Below, piece after piece: positions 11,147 through 20,463 of a DNA stretch of 64,000 nt. Position 1 is the stretch's first letter. Each line of letters begins with the position of its first letter. Made by a program: the position numbers and the translations under genes. The notes under the pieces were generated by a model that saw nothing but the letters and a program-made list of their open reading frames with translations, searched no databases and was not told where the DNA came from. Source of the stretch: Alicyclobacillus contaminans DSM 17975 (GTDB lineage Bacteria > Bacillota > Bacilli > Alicyclobacillales > Alicyclobacillaceae); assembly GCF_000429525.1 (NCBI RefSeq), contig NZ_AUCA01000005.1, forward strand, positions 38,466-102,465, given 5' to 3'.

Positions 11147-11932
11147 ATGGCAATTCGTGGAGACGGCAAGGTGGCAGTGGTGACCGGCGCCAGTTCTGGA
11201 ATTGGCGCCGCGACTGCGGTGGCGTTGGCGGACGCCGGATTTCGCCTGGCGCTCGGGGCCAGGCGGGTGGAGAAACTCGAGGATTTGGCGGACCGCATCG
11301 CGGAGCGTACCGGGGAACAGCCCTGGATTTCCGCGCTGGATGTGACATCGCCGACATCGACACAGGCGTTCGTCGACGGGGCGTTGGCGGCGTTTGGCCA
11401 TGTGCACGTGCTGGTCAACAACGCGGGATTGGCGCGGGGCACCGCGCATGTGGCGGAGGCCAGCGACGCGGATGAAGCGGACTGGCGGGAAATGGTGGAG
11501 ACCAACGTGCTCGGCTTGCTCCGTGTCACGCGCCTGTTGCTGCCGCACCTGCTCGCGACGGACGGCGCACATATCATCAACGTGGGATCGATTGCCGGCC
11601 GCGAGGCGTACGCCGGAGGCTCGGTGTACTGCGGGACCAAGTTTGCGGTTCGCGCCATCACCGAAGCCCTGCGCCAGGAACTGCTCGGCAAACCGGTGCG
11701 CGTGACCACGGTCGATCCGGGCATGGTCGAGACCGAGTTTTCCATCGTCCGCTATCACGGGGATACGGCGAAGGCGAGCGACGTGTACGCCGGCATGACG
11801 CCGCTCACGGCGGAGGATATTGCCGACTGCATCTGTTTCGCCGCGACGCGGCCGCAACACGTGAACATTGACGCCATCATCGTAAAACCGCTGGATCAAG
11901 CCGGCGCCGGGAAGGTCGCGCGGCGGTCGTAG
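11147..11932 (+). CDS. Short-chain dehydrogenase/reductase (YdfG-like)
   Basis: A complete 261-residue classical SDR. It shows TGASSGIG at about residues 14-21, an Arg-Arg pair after the second strand that points to NADP(H), Asn-Asn-Ala-Gly near residue 91, the catalytic Ser in the Asn-Val-Gly-Ser strand, and Tyr-Cys-Gly-Thr-Lys as the Tyr/Lys pair. It resembles the 3-hydroxy-acid or serine dehydrogenase subgroup, but the substrate is uncertain. AGGAGG lies 12 nt before the ATG. The sulfurtransferase gene follows within 25 bp, probably one transcript. Confidence 0.9.
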   Translation: MAIRGDGKVAVVTGASSGIGAATAVALADAGFRLALGARRVEKLEDLADRIAERTGEQPWISALDVTSPTSTQAFVDGALAAFGHVHVLVNNAGLARGTAHVAEASDADEADWREMVETNVLGLLRVTRLLLPHLLATDGAHIINVGSIAGREAYAGGSVYCGTKFAVRAITEALRQELLGKPVRVTTVDPGMVETEFSIVRYHGDTAKASDVYAGMTPLTAEDIADCICFAATRPQHVNIDAIIVKPLDQAGAGKVARRS

Positions 11933-11956
11933 CGAGCCATGGGGGGAGGAATGGGT

Positions 11957-12787
11957 GTGCTGTTGACAGCGGAGGCGCTTTACGAACGTCTGCAGGACGC
12001 GGACGTGGTGGTGTTCGACTGCCGGTTCCAGCTGGGGGATGCTGCGGCAGGGCGGACCCAGTACCTGGCGGGGCATATTCCCGGCGCTTACTATTTGGAT
12101 TTGGAGCAGGACTTATCCGGTCCGGTGTCCGTTCACGGCGGGCGGCATCCGCTGCCGGATCCGGCGGAACTGGCGGCGAAGCTCGCCGCAGCCGGCGTGA
12201 CGGAGTCGTCGCAGGTGGTCGTCTATGACGTCGGCGGCGGCATGGCGCCGCGAGCGTGGTGGTTGATTCGCTACCTCGGCCATGATCGATGCGCCGTTCT
12301 CGACGGTGGCTTCAGCGCCTGGCAGCGGGCAAACCTGCCGGTGGAGACGGATGTCCCGGCGCCAAAACCGGGACATCTGGAACCGCGTGTCCGCCACGAC
12401 TGGATTGTCAGCACGGCGGATGTGGAGGCCGCCATGTCCGGGCGTTTGCCGCTTACCCTGGTGGATGCCCGCGCGCCCGAACGTTACCGGGGCGACGTCG
12501 AACCGCTCGATCCGGTCGCGGGCCATATTCCCGGCGCCCACAACCGCCCCTGGACGGACGGAGTTCGTGCTGATGGGACGTGGAAGTCAGCCGCGGAACA
12601 GGCGGCGCGGTTCGCCGGTCTCGTGGACACCGGGATTCCCGTCATGTATTGCGGATCGGGTGTCACCGCGTGTGCCAACCTGTTTGCGTTGGCTCTGGCG
12701 GGCGTCTCCGGCGCCAAACTGTATCCGGGCAGTTGGAGCGACTGGTGCTCTTATCCCGAGCATCCGGTTGCCACCGGGGAGGGCTGA
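11957..12787 (+). CDS. Thiosulfate/3-mercaptopyruvate sulfurtransferase
   Basis: A two-domain rhodanese of 276 residues. The N-terminal domain is inactive: its loop reads Tyr-Asp-Val-Gly-Gly-Gly, without the cysteine. The C-terminal domain has the active-site loop CGSGVTA with Cys232, the usual pattern of tandem sulfurtransferases. The linker-type CRF and HIPGA motifs are present. GTG at 11957 is chosen because GGAGGA is 6 nt upstream; ATGs at 11939 and 11951 sit before or on that site. It probably moves sulfane sulfur to cyanide or thiols; the donor is not known. Confidence 0.9.
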   Translation: MLLTAEALYERLQDADVVVFDCRFQLGDAAAGRTQYLAGHIPGAYYLDLEQDLSGPVSVHGGRHPLPDPAELAAKLAAAGVTESSQVVVYDVGGGMAPRAWWLIRYLGHDRCAVLDGGFSAWQRANLPVETDVPAPKPGHLEPRVRHDWIVSTADVEAAMSGRLPLTLVDARAPERYRGDVEPLDPVAGHIPGAHNRPWTDGVRADGTWKSAAEQAARFAGLVDTGIPVMYCGSGVTACANLFALALAGVSGAKLYPGSWSDWCSYPEHPVATGEG

Positions 12788-12835
12788 TTGGACGGCCATC
12801 CGACGTTCTGTTCAGAATCCACAAGGGATTTCGAC

Positions 12836-12872
12836 AAGGGCTCGCGAATACGGTCGTGAGTCCCTGTTTTTT
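12836..12872 (+). terminator. Intrinsic terminator after the sulfurtransferase
   Basis: An imperfect stem pairs AAGGGCTCGCGA with TCGTGAGTCCCTG, and TTTTTT follows directly. Confidence 0.8.
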
Positions 12873-12949
12873 GTCGAAGTTCTCGAATGCCGTGGTGTCA
12901 CAGGACGGTCCGATGCTTCATCTCAATCAGCAACGAAGGAGGCGGTGCA

Positions 12950-14026
12950 GTGGCACAACCGAGTCCGAGTCCGGCCGCCGTGGGCGGTCTTCGCAAACAT
13001 CGCCGACTTCAGCGCAAGCAGCGCCGACGTCGCAGGATTCTCCGCTGGTTGGTGGGAAGCCTGGCGACGCTCGCCGTATGGACTGTGGCGTTGGTGGGCA
13101 TCGGCTTTTATACCCCCTTCGGGCGCAACCTGCGGTTGACGCTGGCTGAGACCATTCTCAGCACGCGCCACTATATGTACGCCCACTTTTTGACGACGCC
13201 ATCCGAGTACAATCAACTGGTCACGATGCAGCACCAGAAGGTCCAAAATACCGGCGTGTCAGAGGCAGTTCGAGTGGTGACGCCGGTGTCGGGGCCCCCC
13301 GAACTGCAGTTGCTGCCGGTGTCCGGCGCGGGGTGGAAGGGGTACGCGCTGCTCGTGCACAACCCGAAGCTGGTACGGCTGGTCACCGCCGAGGTGCACA
13401 ATGGCATGGGAGAATACATCACCGCCATGGGACAGCGCACGGGAGCCATTGCGGGAACGAACGCCAGCGGATTCGAAGATCCCAAGGGCGATGGGTGGGG
13501 CGGTGTGCCCGTGGGTCTGGTGATGATTGGAGGCCGGGTGATACAATGGCCGAAAGGCACCAATGACTGGACCACCGTGGGATTCACGACCGACGGCGTG
13601 ATGGTGATGGGGCAGTACACGGTGGCCCAGTTGCAGCAGATGGGCGTCCGGGATGCCATGCAGTTCCACCCGGAACTGGTGGTGAACGGCCAACCCATGA
13701 TCACCTCGGGCGACGGCGGTTGGGGACAAGACCCGCGCACTGCCATCGGCCAACGAAAGGACGGCACGGTCATCTTTCTGGTCATCGACGGACGCTTTCA
13801 CGGCGGCAGCGCGCTTGGCGCGAGTCAACGCCAGGTGCAGGACGAAATGATTCAACTCGGCGCCGTGAACGCGTGCGCGATGGACGGAGGCAGTTCCAGC
13901 GTGCTGTACAAGGATGGGCAGGTGGTGAACCACCCGTCCACCATCGATCCGAACCACCAACGTCACCTGCCGGACGCGTGGATGGTGTTTTCTTCCGTCG
14001 CGGCGGCGAATGCGTACGCCCCATGA
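12950..14026 (+). CDS. Membrane-anchored phosphodiester glycosidase (NAGPA domain) protein
   Basis: A 358-residue protein with a basic N-terminus, a single transmembrane helix at about residues 35-58 (Trp-Leu-Val-Gly-Ser-Leu-Ala-Thr-Leu), and an extracellular NAGPA/DUF2233 domain. Domain signatures are Ala-Gly-Thr-Asn-Ala-Ser-Gly, Gly-Gln-Arg-Lys-Asp-Gly and the C-terminal Met-Asp-Gly-Gly-Ser-Ser-Ser-Val segment. Such domains cleave sugar phosphodiesters, for example in cell-wall or exopolysaccharide turnover, but the substrate is not shown. GTG at 12950 is 7 nt after AAGGAGG. It is monocistronic between a terminator and the M32 gene. Confidence 0.87.
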   Translation: MAQPSPSPAAVGGLRKHRRLQRKQRRRRRILRWLVGSLATLAVWTVALVGIGFYTPFGRNLRLTLAETILSTRHYMYAHFLTTPSEYNQLVTMQHQKVQNTGVSEAVRVVTPVSGPPELQLLPVSGAGWKGYALLVHNPKLVRLVTAEVHNGMGEYITAMGQRTGAIAGTNASGFEDPKGDGWGGVPVGLVMIGGRVIQWPKGTNDWTTVGFTTDGVMVMGQYTVAQLQQMGVRDAMQFHPELVVNGQPMITSGDGGWGQDPRTAIGQRKDGTVIFLVIDGRFHGGSALGASQRQVQDEMIQLGAVNACAMDGGSSSVLYKDGQVVNHPSTIDPNHQRHLPDAWMVFSSVAAANAYAP

Positions 14027-14062
14027 GTCCCTTCATCTTGGGATTTCGGAAATGGAGACGAG

Positions 14063-15577
14063 ATGATGTCAAACGTGGAGCAAATTGTAGCAGCGTTTCA
14101 AGACGAAATGAGGAAGATTCTGCATTATCAAGAGGCGTTGGAGCTGCTTGAATGGGATCTGCGCACCGGCGCGCCGAAGCGCGGCGTACCGTTGCGTGCA
14201 GAGGCCATCGGCACGTTGAGCGGAGAAATTTTCGACCGCGTCACGTCGGATCAGATGGCCGAATATCTGCAGGAACTGAGCGATCCGTCGGTGTATCCGA
14301 CACTGACCCCGGTGCTGCAGGCGAGTGTTCAAGAGATGAAGCGACAGGCGGATTGGATTCGAAAAATTCCGCGGTCGCGGTACAAGCAGTACGTCACATT
14401 GACGCGCGAAGCGGAGTCGGTGTGGGAGGACGCCAAACAGGATGACGATTTCGCGCGCTTCCAGCCGTACCTGGAGCGGATTGTGGATATGAATATTGAA
14501 TTCGCGGGCTACCGTGGGGGAGAAGGGAACCCGTACGACGCGCTGCTGGACCACTATGAGCCGGGCGTGACGGTGGCGCAATTGGATGCGGTGTTCACTC
14601 CGCTGCGCAAGGAGCTCACAGAATTGGCGCAACGGATTGCCGCGTCCGGGCACCGGCCGGATGTCCGCCCGCTGCTGCGGCCGGTGGCCAAGTCCACACA
14701 GCGCGAGGTCTGCGAAGCGATGCTCGGGGTCCTCGGCTTTGACTTTTCGGCCGGTCGGTTGGATGAAACGGTGCATCCGTTCCAAATCACCTTGAATCAC
14801 TATGACGTGCGCGTCACCACCCACTACCGCGAGGAGGACCTGCGCGTCGCGTTGTTCGGGGTCATGCATGAGTGCGGGCACGCCCTGTACGAGCAGGGCG
14901 TTTCCGAAACGCTGGTGGGCACGCCGCTGTGCGGCGGGGTCTCCATGGGGATTCACGAGTCCCAGTCGCTGTTCTTCGAGAACATCATCGGGCGCTCCCG
15001 CGCGTTCTGGGAGGCCAACTACGGGTGGCTGCAGCAGAGGGTGGATACGCTCGCCGACGTTTCGTTGAACGCGTTTTACGCCGCCATCAACGATGTTCAT
15101 CCATCGCTCATCCGCATTGAGGCCGACGAGGTGACGTATCCTCTGCATATCATTGTCCGGTATGAACTGGAAAAGGCCTTGATCAACGGGCAATTGTCGG
15201 TTCGCGACCTGCCTGAAGCGTGGCGCCACAAAATGCAGGAATACCTCGGCGTGGCGCCGGACACCGATCGCGACGGAGTGCTTCAGGACGTTCACTGGTC
15301 CGCGGGACTGATAGGGTATTTTCCGTCGTACGCGCTCGGCTACATTTACTCCGCCCAATTCCGGCATGCGCTGTTGCAGCAAATGCCGGACTTCGAGGAG
15401 CGGCTGCAGAGCGGCCGGGTGACGGACGTGCGGGATTGGCTGCGGGAACAGATTCATCGCCACGGAAAGCTGCGGACACCGGGCGAACTTGTGCAATCCG
15501 TCACCGGGGAAGCGATGAACCCGACGTATCTGTTGAATTATCTCTACGAGAAATACACACCGCTTTACGCACTGTGA
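14063..15577 (+). CDS. Carboxypeptidase, M32 family
   Basis: A 504-residue metallocarboxypeptidase of the Taq/YpwA type, which trims C-terminal residues (not Pro) from peptides in the cytosol. The metal site His-Glu-x-Gly-His appears as HECGH near residue 270, with the downstream IHESQS motif supplying the third ligand Glu. The conserved DxRxT pattern (Asp-Val-Arg-Val-Thr-Thr) precedes it. ATG at 14063 follows GGAGACG; a second ATG is the next codon. An intrinsic terminator follows the stop codon. Confidence 0.95.
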   Translation: MMSNVEQIVAAFQDEMRKILHYQEALELLEWDLRTGAPKRGVPLRAEAIGTLSGEIFDRVTSDQMAEYLQELSDPSVYPTLTPVLQASVQEMKRQADWIRKIPRSRYKQYVTLTREAESVWEDAKQDDDFARFQPYLERIVDMNIEFAGYRGGEGNPYDALLDHYEPGVTVAQLDAVFTPLRKELTELAQRIAASGHRPDVRPLLRPVAKSTQREVCEAMLGVLGFDFSAGRLDETVHPFQITLNHYDVRVTTHYREEDLRVALFGVMHECGHALYEQGVSETLVGTPLCGGVSMGIHESQSLFFENIIGRSRAFWEANYGWLQQRVDTLADVSLNAFYAAINDVHPSLIRIEADEVTYPLHIIVRYELEKALINGQLSVRDLPEAWRHKMQEYLGVAPDTDRDGVLQDVHWSAGLIGYFPSYALGYIYSAQFRHALLQQMPDFEERLQSGRVTDVRDWLREQIHRHGKLRTPGELVQSVTGEAMNPTYLLNYLYEKYTPLYAL

Positions 15578-15597
15578 GCCATGAGCGCCGATGCCGC

Positions 15598-15634
15598 GGG
15601 CTTCCCGGGATGTCACCGGGGGCCTTCGTTTTTT
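15598..15634 (+). terminator. Intrinsic terminator of the M32 gene
   Basis: GGCTTCCCGG pairs with CCGGGGGCC and is followed by TTCGTTTTTT. Confidence 0.8.
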
Positions 15635-15731
15635 GACAGCGGATTGGGATTGGATTACAGTTTGTTTGGAGCCTTCTGGCGCACCGCGCCGGACGCAGGC
15701 AAACCATGACACATATCGCGAATCAGCGGGG

Positions 15732-17042
15732 ATGGGAAGGGCAGTGAGACACGTGGAAGCAACGGATCGTCCCGTGCGTTCGCGGTACCGCTGGGTGGTG
15801 TTTGCGGCCCTGGCACTCACCTACCTGTTGGTTTTCACGCAACGTACAGGGCCAGGCGTGATTTCGAATCAGCTGCAGGCGCGCTTTGGCGTGTCGTCTG
15901 CGGTGCTCGGCACCATGGCGAGCGTGCAATACTTTCTCTACATGATTTTGCAGGTGCCGATTGGGGCGTTCGCCGATAGATTGGGGCCGGAACGGCTGTT
16001 CATTACGGGGGCGGTGCTGGACGGCCTTGGCACGGTGGTCTTTTCAGGCGCGCCCGATTTTGCCTGGTTGCTCGTGGGGCGGGCGCTGGTCGGCGCGGGA
16101 GACGCGCTCATCTGGATCAATATCGTTTTGATTGTCGGACGTTGGTTCGCTGCTCAGGAGTTTGGGGGCATTCTCGGTTTCATAGGAACCTTCGGCAACG
16201 TCGGCGCATTGCTGGCGACCATTCCGTTTGCCGCCTGGGTCTCCGCGTCCGGATGGCGGGGGCCGTTCTGTCTGCTCGGGGTGTTGCTGCTGTTGGTCGC
16301 AGCGAGTGACCTGTTGGCCCTGCGCCCCGGAGCGCGACGCCGGCGGCCGGTGGAGTCTTCTCTGCATGTGGAGCGCATCCCGCTGTCCCAGACCCTGAAC
16401 ATCGTAGTGCGGGAGCGCATCTCGTGGGCCACGTTTCTCTGCCATTTTGGCGTGATGGGCAGTTATTTGGGATTCACCGGGCTGTGGGCGGTGCCCGTGT
16501 TCATGGATATGTACCACATCTCGCGGCCGACGGCGGCGCAGTTTGTGCTGGTGGGATTCATCGGTGCCATCCTCGGTGGTCCGGTGGTCGGGTACATTTC
16601 GGATCGATTTGGGGAGCGGAGGCGGCCCTACATCGTGCTGCAGGCGCTCGCGACGTTGGCCTGGTTGGTCGTTCCGCTGTGGGGAGGGCATCCGCCACAG
16701 TGGATGTCCTACCTCGTGCTGTTCGTGCTCGGATTTGGATGTGGCGGCAGTCTGTTGACGTTCGCGACGATTCGCGATGCGACTCCGGCGAGCAGATCTG
16801 GCGTCACGTCCGGGTTTGCCAATATGGGTGGATTTCTGAGCGCCGTGCTTTTGCCGGTTTTGTTTGGCGCCGTGCTCGATGCGGTGAATCCAACCCACGT
16901 CGTCCCGGGGCCGGCGCGCGGCTACGCACTGGCGTTTCTGGCGCCCGCGCTGTTTTCGGCATGTGGGGTTTTGGGCAGCTGTCTGCTGCCGAAGTCGCAG
17001 CGGGCCGGACGGCGCGTGCTGGAAGCAGAGGAGGGAGTTTAA
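15732..17042 (+). CDS. Major facilitator superfamily transporter
   Basis: A 436-residue, 12-helix MFS protein. It has the loop 2-3 motif (Gly-Ala-Phe-Ala-Asp-Arg-Leu-Gly-Pro-Glu-Arg) and its echo in the second half (Gly-Tyr-Ile-Ser-Asp-Arg-Phe-Gly-Glu-Arg-Arg). The overall pattern resembles NarK/OFA-like or glycerol-3-phosphate-type antiporters, but the substrate cannot be named. Start choice is uncertain: ATG at 15732 or GTG at 15744 (3 nt after GGAAGG) are both possible. The last codons overlap the start of the thioredoxin-like gene, so the two are coupled. Confidence 0.9.
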   Translation: MGRAVRHVEATDRPVRSRYRWVVFAALALTYLLVFTQRTGPGVISNQLQARFGVSSAVLGTMASVQYFLYMILQVPIGAFADRLGPERLFITGAVLDGLGTVVFSGAPDFAWLLVGRALVGAGDALIWINIVLIVGRWFAAQEFGGILGFIGTFGNVGALLATIPFAAWVSASGWRGPFCLLGVLLLLVAASDLLALRPGARRRRPVESSLHVERIPLSQTLNIVVRERISWATFLCHFGVMGSYLGFTGLWAVPVFMDMYHISRPTAAQFVLVGFIGAILGGPVVGYISDRFGERRRPYIVLQALATLAWLVVPLWGGHPPQWMSYLVLFVLGFGCGGSLLTFATIRDATPASRSGVTSGFANMGGFLSAVLLPVLFGAVLDAVNPTHVVPGPARGYALAFLAPALFSACGVLGSCLLPKSQRAGRRVLEAEEGV

Positions 17043-17389
17043 TGCAAGAGATTCGAACACTGGATGAATATTTCACCGTTGTACGGCGAGAGCAGCCCAG
17101 CGTGATGCTGTTTTCCGCGGGCTGGTGTCCCGACTGCCGGTACCTGGATCGATTTATCGACGAGGTGGTCGACGCCTATGCGGATCGGGCAACGTTTTAC
17201 AAGGTTGACCGGGACGCGTTTCCGGAGCTCTGCGAGACGCTGGACATCCTAGGCATTCCGAGCTTCTTGGCGTATCGCAATGGGCAGGTGATTGGGCGGT
17301 TCGTCAGCAAACTGCGGAAGACGCGCGATGAGGTTGAGCGGTTCTTGGACGAGGTGCTCTCCACTGACGATGCGTCGAAGAAAGCCTGA
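17042..17389 (+). CDS. Thioredoxin-fold protein with CPDC active site
   Basis: A 115-residue thioredoxin-family protein. The active-site segment is Ala-Gly-Trp-Cys-Pro-Asp-Cys at about residues 24-30, instead of the usual Trp-Cys-Gly-Pro-Cys. The cis-Pro (Gly-Ile-Pro-Ser-Phe) is near residue 73. It is close to the small thioredoxins of Bacilli annotated YtpP-like. The ATG overlaps the stop codon of the MFS gene and has GAGGAGGG 5 nt upstream. It is likely a cytoplasmic thiol reductase; the unusual dipeptide may shift its redox potential. Confidence 0.88.
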   Translation: MQEIRTLDEYFTVVRREQPSVMLFSAGWCPDCRYLDRFIDEVVDAYADRATFYKVDRDAFPELCETLDILGIPSFLAYRNGQVIGRFVSKLRKTRDEVERFLDEVLSTDDASKKA

Positions 17390-17418
17390 GCGAGTTGGCG
17401 GCGGAGAGGGGATGAGTG

Positions 17419-18603
17419 ATGAGGACGGAGAACTGGTTTGCGACCACGGAGGACATGCGCCAACGGCTGGAAGTGACGCAACGTCTGGCCGACGCGTTTG
17501 CCAAGACCGCGCCGCACTATGACGAGACCAACATGTTTCCGCACGCACACATCGACGCATTGCGCGAATCCGGCTACGTGACTTGGACGGTGCCCAAGGC
17601 GTATGGAGGACTCGAAATTTCGTTGTACGAACTGCTTTTGCATCAGGAGCAGTTGGCGAGAGGGGACGGATCGACCGCGTTGGCCATCGGCTGGCATGTC
17701 GGAATGATGTTGAACCTGCGCGCCAGCCGGGCGCTGCCGGAACCGGTGTTTGCGGAAATCTGCGAGAGTGTCGTGACGCAGGGTAAGCTCATCAACAGTT
17801 GCGCCAGCGAGCCGGCCACCGGCAGCCCGAGCCGCGGCGGACGTCCGGAGACGACCGCCGTGCGGGTGGACGGCGGGTACCGCTTGACCGGCCGCAAAAC
17901 GTTCAGTACCCTCAGTCCGGCATTGGGCTGGATTCTGGTGACTGCGGGCATCGCCGATACGGAGGAAAGCGGAGAATTTTTGGTGCGCGGCGAAGCCGTG
18001 GAAGTTGTTGAGACGTGGAACATGATGGGCATGCGCGGCACGGGAAGCCACGACATTGTGCTTCGCGATGCGTTCGTCCCCGAGCACCACCTGGTGGGGC
18101 GCTACAGGCCCGGCGAACGTTCGGTGCGCAATCGCGACGGCGGTGGCTGGCAACTGCATATTCCAGCCTGTTATCTGGGCATCGCGTTGAATGCGCGTGA
18201 CGTGGCGGTCCGCTATGCGTCGACTTATCAACCGAACAGCCTGCCGCACCCCATCGCCAAGGTGGAGCACGTGCGGCAGAAAATCGGAGAGATGGAACTG
18301 AAGCTGTTGACCGCTCGCACGTTGATGTACGATGTGGCGCGCCGCTGGGACGCTGCATCGCCGGATGATCGGATGGCGCTCAAGCCCGCGCTGGCGGCGG
18401 CCAAGATGCACGCCACCAACACGGCGCTGGAGGTGGTGGACCTCGCCATGCGCGTGGTGGGTGCGCGAAGTTTGTCCCGCGACATGGTGCTGGAGCGGCT
18501 GTATCGGGACGTGCGGGCCGGTCTGCACAATCCGCCAATGGACGATGTGACGCTCAAACTGCTGGCGGAGCGGGCGGTGGACCAGGTGATGAATCAAGAG
18601 TAA
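17419..18603 (+). CDS. Acyl-CoA dehydrogenase-fold flavoprotein
   Basis: A 394-residue protein with the three-part acyl-CoA dehydrogenase fold: helical N-domain, beta middle domain (with Cys-Ala-Ser-Glu-Pro and Gly-Arg-Lys-Thr-Phe), and C-terminal helices ending in Glu-Arg-Leu-Tyr-Arg-Asp-Val-Arg. Where classical enzymes have the Tyr-Glu-Gly-Thr loop carrying the catalytic Glu, this one reads Gly-Leu-His-Asn-Pro-Pro-Met-Asp-Asp. That loop resembles YdbM-like proteins and flavin monooxygenases of the same fold. So dehydrogenation of acyl-CoA is not certain. The acyl-CoA synthetase gene follows on the same strand past a hairpin. ATG at 17419 is chosen over GTG at 17416. Confidence 0.85.
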   Translation: MRTENWFATTEDMRQRLEVTQRLADAFAKTAPHYDETNMFPHAHIDALRESGYVTWTVPKAYGGLEISLYELLLHQEQLARGDGSTALAIGWHVGMMLNLRASRALPEPVFAEICESVVTQGKLINSCASEPATGSPSRGGRPETTAVRVDGGYRLTGRKTFSTLSPALGWILVTAGIADTEESGEFLVRGEAVEVVETWNMMGMRGTGSHDIVLRDAFVPEHHLVGRYRPGERSVRNRDGGGWQLHIPACYLGIALNARDVAVRYASTYQPNSLPHPIAKVEHVRQKIGEMELKLLTARTLMYDVARRWDAASPDDRMALKPALAAAKMHATNTALEVVDLAMRVVGARSLSRDMVLERLYRDVRAGLHNPPMDDVTLKLLAERAVDQVMNQE

Positions 18604-18612
18604 CCGCGCGGT

Positions 18613-18639
18613 GAACGGCGACGCGACGCGTCGCCGTTC
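18613..18639 (+). terminator. Palindromic hairpin between the flavoprotein and ligase genes
   Basis: GAACGGCGACGCG and CGCGTCGCCGTTC form a near-perfect palindrome just after the stop codon. No real T-tract follows (GCTTGTGTG), so termination may be partial. Confidence 0.5.
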
Positions 18640-18747
18640 GCTTGTGTGTGCGTTGAATCCTCCCAATGGTGGACTTTTCGGAATTATCACGGATAAAATA
18701 GAGTAGCATTGGATGTTTGTGAGATTCCATCAGGGGGAGAGGATGGC

Positions 18748-20331
18748 ATGGGCTTCAACTTTGCCCGCGAGGTGGACAGAATTGCTGAACAGGCACCGGA
18801 CAGGCTGGCGGTGCTGTGCGTTTCGGCCGATGGCGAGGAGGTGCGCGTCCGCTACGATGAACTGCGGCGGACAACCAATCGGCTGGCCCGCGGCCTGGCT
18901 GAACATGGGCTGCAGAAAGGAGACAGGGTGCTCGTTCTGCTGCCGCGCGGAACGCAGGCGTACATCGTCTATCTGGCGCTGATCAAGTTGGGCGCGGTGG
19001 TGATTCCCGGATCGGAAATGCTCCGCAAATCGGACATCGCCTATCGGCTCCAGCACGCACAGAGCGTGGCGGTGATTGCGCACAGCACATTGACCGGCGA
19101 AGTCGATCTCGCGCGAGGAGAGTGCCCCAGCCTGCGGCAGTGTTACATTGTGGATGGACGTCAGGAGGGCTGGACGTCACTCGATGCGGTGGCCAGCGAC
19201 GACGACAGCGCATTTGTGGTGGACACGGACGATGACGATCTCGCGTTCCTCTCGTACACCAGCGGAACCACGGGAGGTCCGAAGGGCGTGATGCACCGGG
19301 CTGCCTGGCCGCGGGAACACCTGAAGATGGCGGGTACCTATTGGTTCGACGCGCAGGCGGGGGAGCTGGTTTGGGCCACGGCGGGACCGGGATGGGCAAA
19401 GTGGATCTGGAGCCCGTTTGTCTCCACGCTCGGCAATGGGGCAACCGCTTTCGTCTACCAGGGTCGGTTCCAGCCGGAGACGTACCTCGAATTATTGCAG
19501 CGCTATCAGATCTCGCTGCTGTGCGCCACGCCGACGGAGTACCGGTTGATGTCCAAGGTGAAAGACCTCGGGCGCTTTCGGCTTTACCTCAGGTCCGCGG
19601 TGTCAGCGGGGGAACCGCTGAATCGCGAGGTGATTGACACCTTTCAGCGGCAATTTGGCATCGCGGTGCGAGATGGTTACGGACAGACAGAGAATACCCT
19701 TCTGGCAGGGACGTTGCAGGGGATGGAAATCCGTGCTGGGTCCATGGGGAAAGCGTTTCCAGGGATGCCGGTGAGCATTGTCGACGACAACGGCGTGGAA
19801 TTGGGCGTCGGTGAAGTGGGGCACATCGCCGTCCACAGGTCCCACCCGGCGCTGTTCCGGGGATATCTCAATGACTCGGAGCGCACCGAGCGGGCGTTCC
19901 GCGGCGAATGGTACATCACCGGGGACAAAGGGCGGAAGGACGAGGAGGGGTACTTCTGGTTTGAGGGGCGGTCGGACGACATCATCATCTCCGCCGGCTA
20001 CACCATCGGACCGTTTGAGGTTGAAGATGCCTTGGTGAAACATCCCAAGGTTGCGGAATGCGCTGTGGTTGCCAGCCCCGATGCGGAGCGCGGCCACATC
20101 GTCAAGGCGTACGTGGTGCTGCGGAATCCCGAGGACGCGGCGGATCCGGAGCTGGTTGGGGAGCTGCAGGAGCACGTCAAGCGGGTCACGGCCCCGTACA
20201 AATACCCTCGAGCCATCGCGTTCGTGGACAGTTTGCCAAAGACGACCAGCGGCAAAATCCGCCGGGTTGAACTGCGGGAACGGGCCGAGCAGGAGGCGGC
20301 GGTCGAAGCGGCCACCAGCGAGGAACGTTAG
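18748..20331 (+). CDS. AMP-forming acyl-CoA synthetase
   Basis: A 527-residue ANL-superfamily ligase. It activates a carboxylic acid as the acyl-adenylate, then forms the CoA thioester. Signatures: P-loop-like YTSGTTGGPKG at about residues 168-178, the Asp-Gly-Tyr-Gly-Gln-Thr-Glu segment, Thr-Gly-Asp-Lys-Gly with the ribose-binding Asp, and the C-terminal catalytic Lys (Thr-Thr-Ser-Gly-Lys-Ile-Arg). The Gly-Trp-Ala-Lys-Trp-Ile-Trp segment is typical of medium-chain or benzoate-type ligases (AcsM-like). The start ATG at 18748 follows GGGGAGAGG. It is a likely partner of the upstream acyl-CoA-dehydrogenase-like protein. Confidence 0.92.
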   Translation: MGFNFAREVDRIAEQAPDRLAVLCVSADGEEVRVRYDELRRTTNRLARGLAEHGLQKGDRVLVLLPRGTQAYIVYLALIKLGAVVIPGSEMLRKSDIAYRLQHAQSVAVIAHSTLTGEVDLARGECPSLRQCYIVDGRQEGWTSLDAVASDDDSAFVVDTDDDDLAFLSYTSGTTGGPKGVMHRAAWPREHLKMAGTYWFDAQAGELVWATAGPGWAKWIWSPFVSTLGNGATAFVYQGRFQPETYLELLQRYQISLLCATPTEYRLMSKVKDLGRFRLYLRSAVSAGEPLNREVIDTFQRQFGIAVRDGYGQTENTLLAGTLQGMEIRAGSMGKAFPGMPVSIVDDNGVELGVGEVGHIAVHRSHPALFRGYLNDSERTERAFRGEWYITGDKGRKDEEGYFWFEGRSDDIIISAGYTIGPFEVEDALVKHPKVAECAVVASPDAERGHIVKAYVVLRNPEDAADPELVGELQEHVKRVTAPYKYPRAIAFVDSLPKTTSGKIRRVELRERAEQEAAVEAATSEER

Positions 20332-20365
20332 AAATATCTCCTAGGGTTTGTTTGAGGGGATGGAA

Positions 20366-20405
20366 AACCTCCGCTCCGCACGATTGCGGGAGCGGAGGTT
20401 CTTTC
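20366..20405 (+). terminator. Intrinsic terminator of the ligase gene
   Basis: A 12-bp perfect stem (AACCTCCGCTCC with GGAGCGGAGGTT) has an 11-nt loop and is followed by CTTTC. Confidence 0.8.
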
Positions 20406-20463
20406 CGTGCAATCGCGCCGCCGCAAGAGCTAGAATGAGCCCTTTGGGCCACCCCATGTGCCG

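Noticed and set aside
14069..15820. 583-residue minus-strand frame opposite the M32 carboxypeptidase
   Set aside because: It is an antisense shadow. The plus-strand gene has all metal and substrate motifs.
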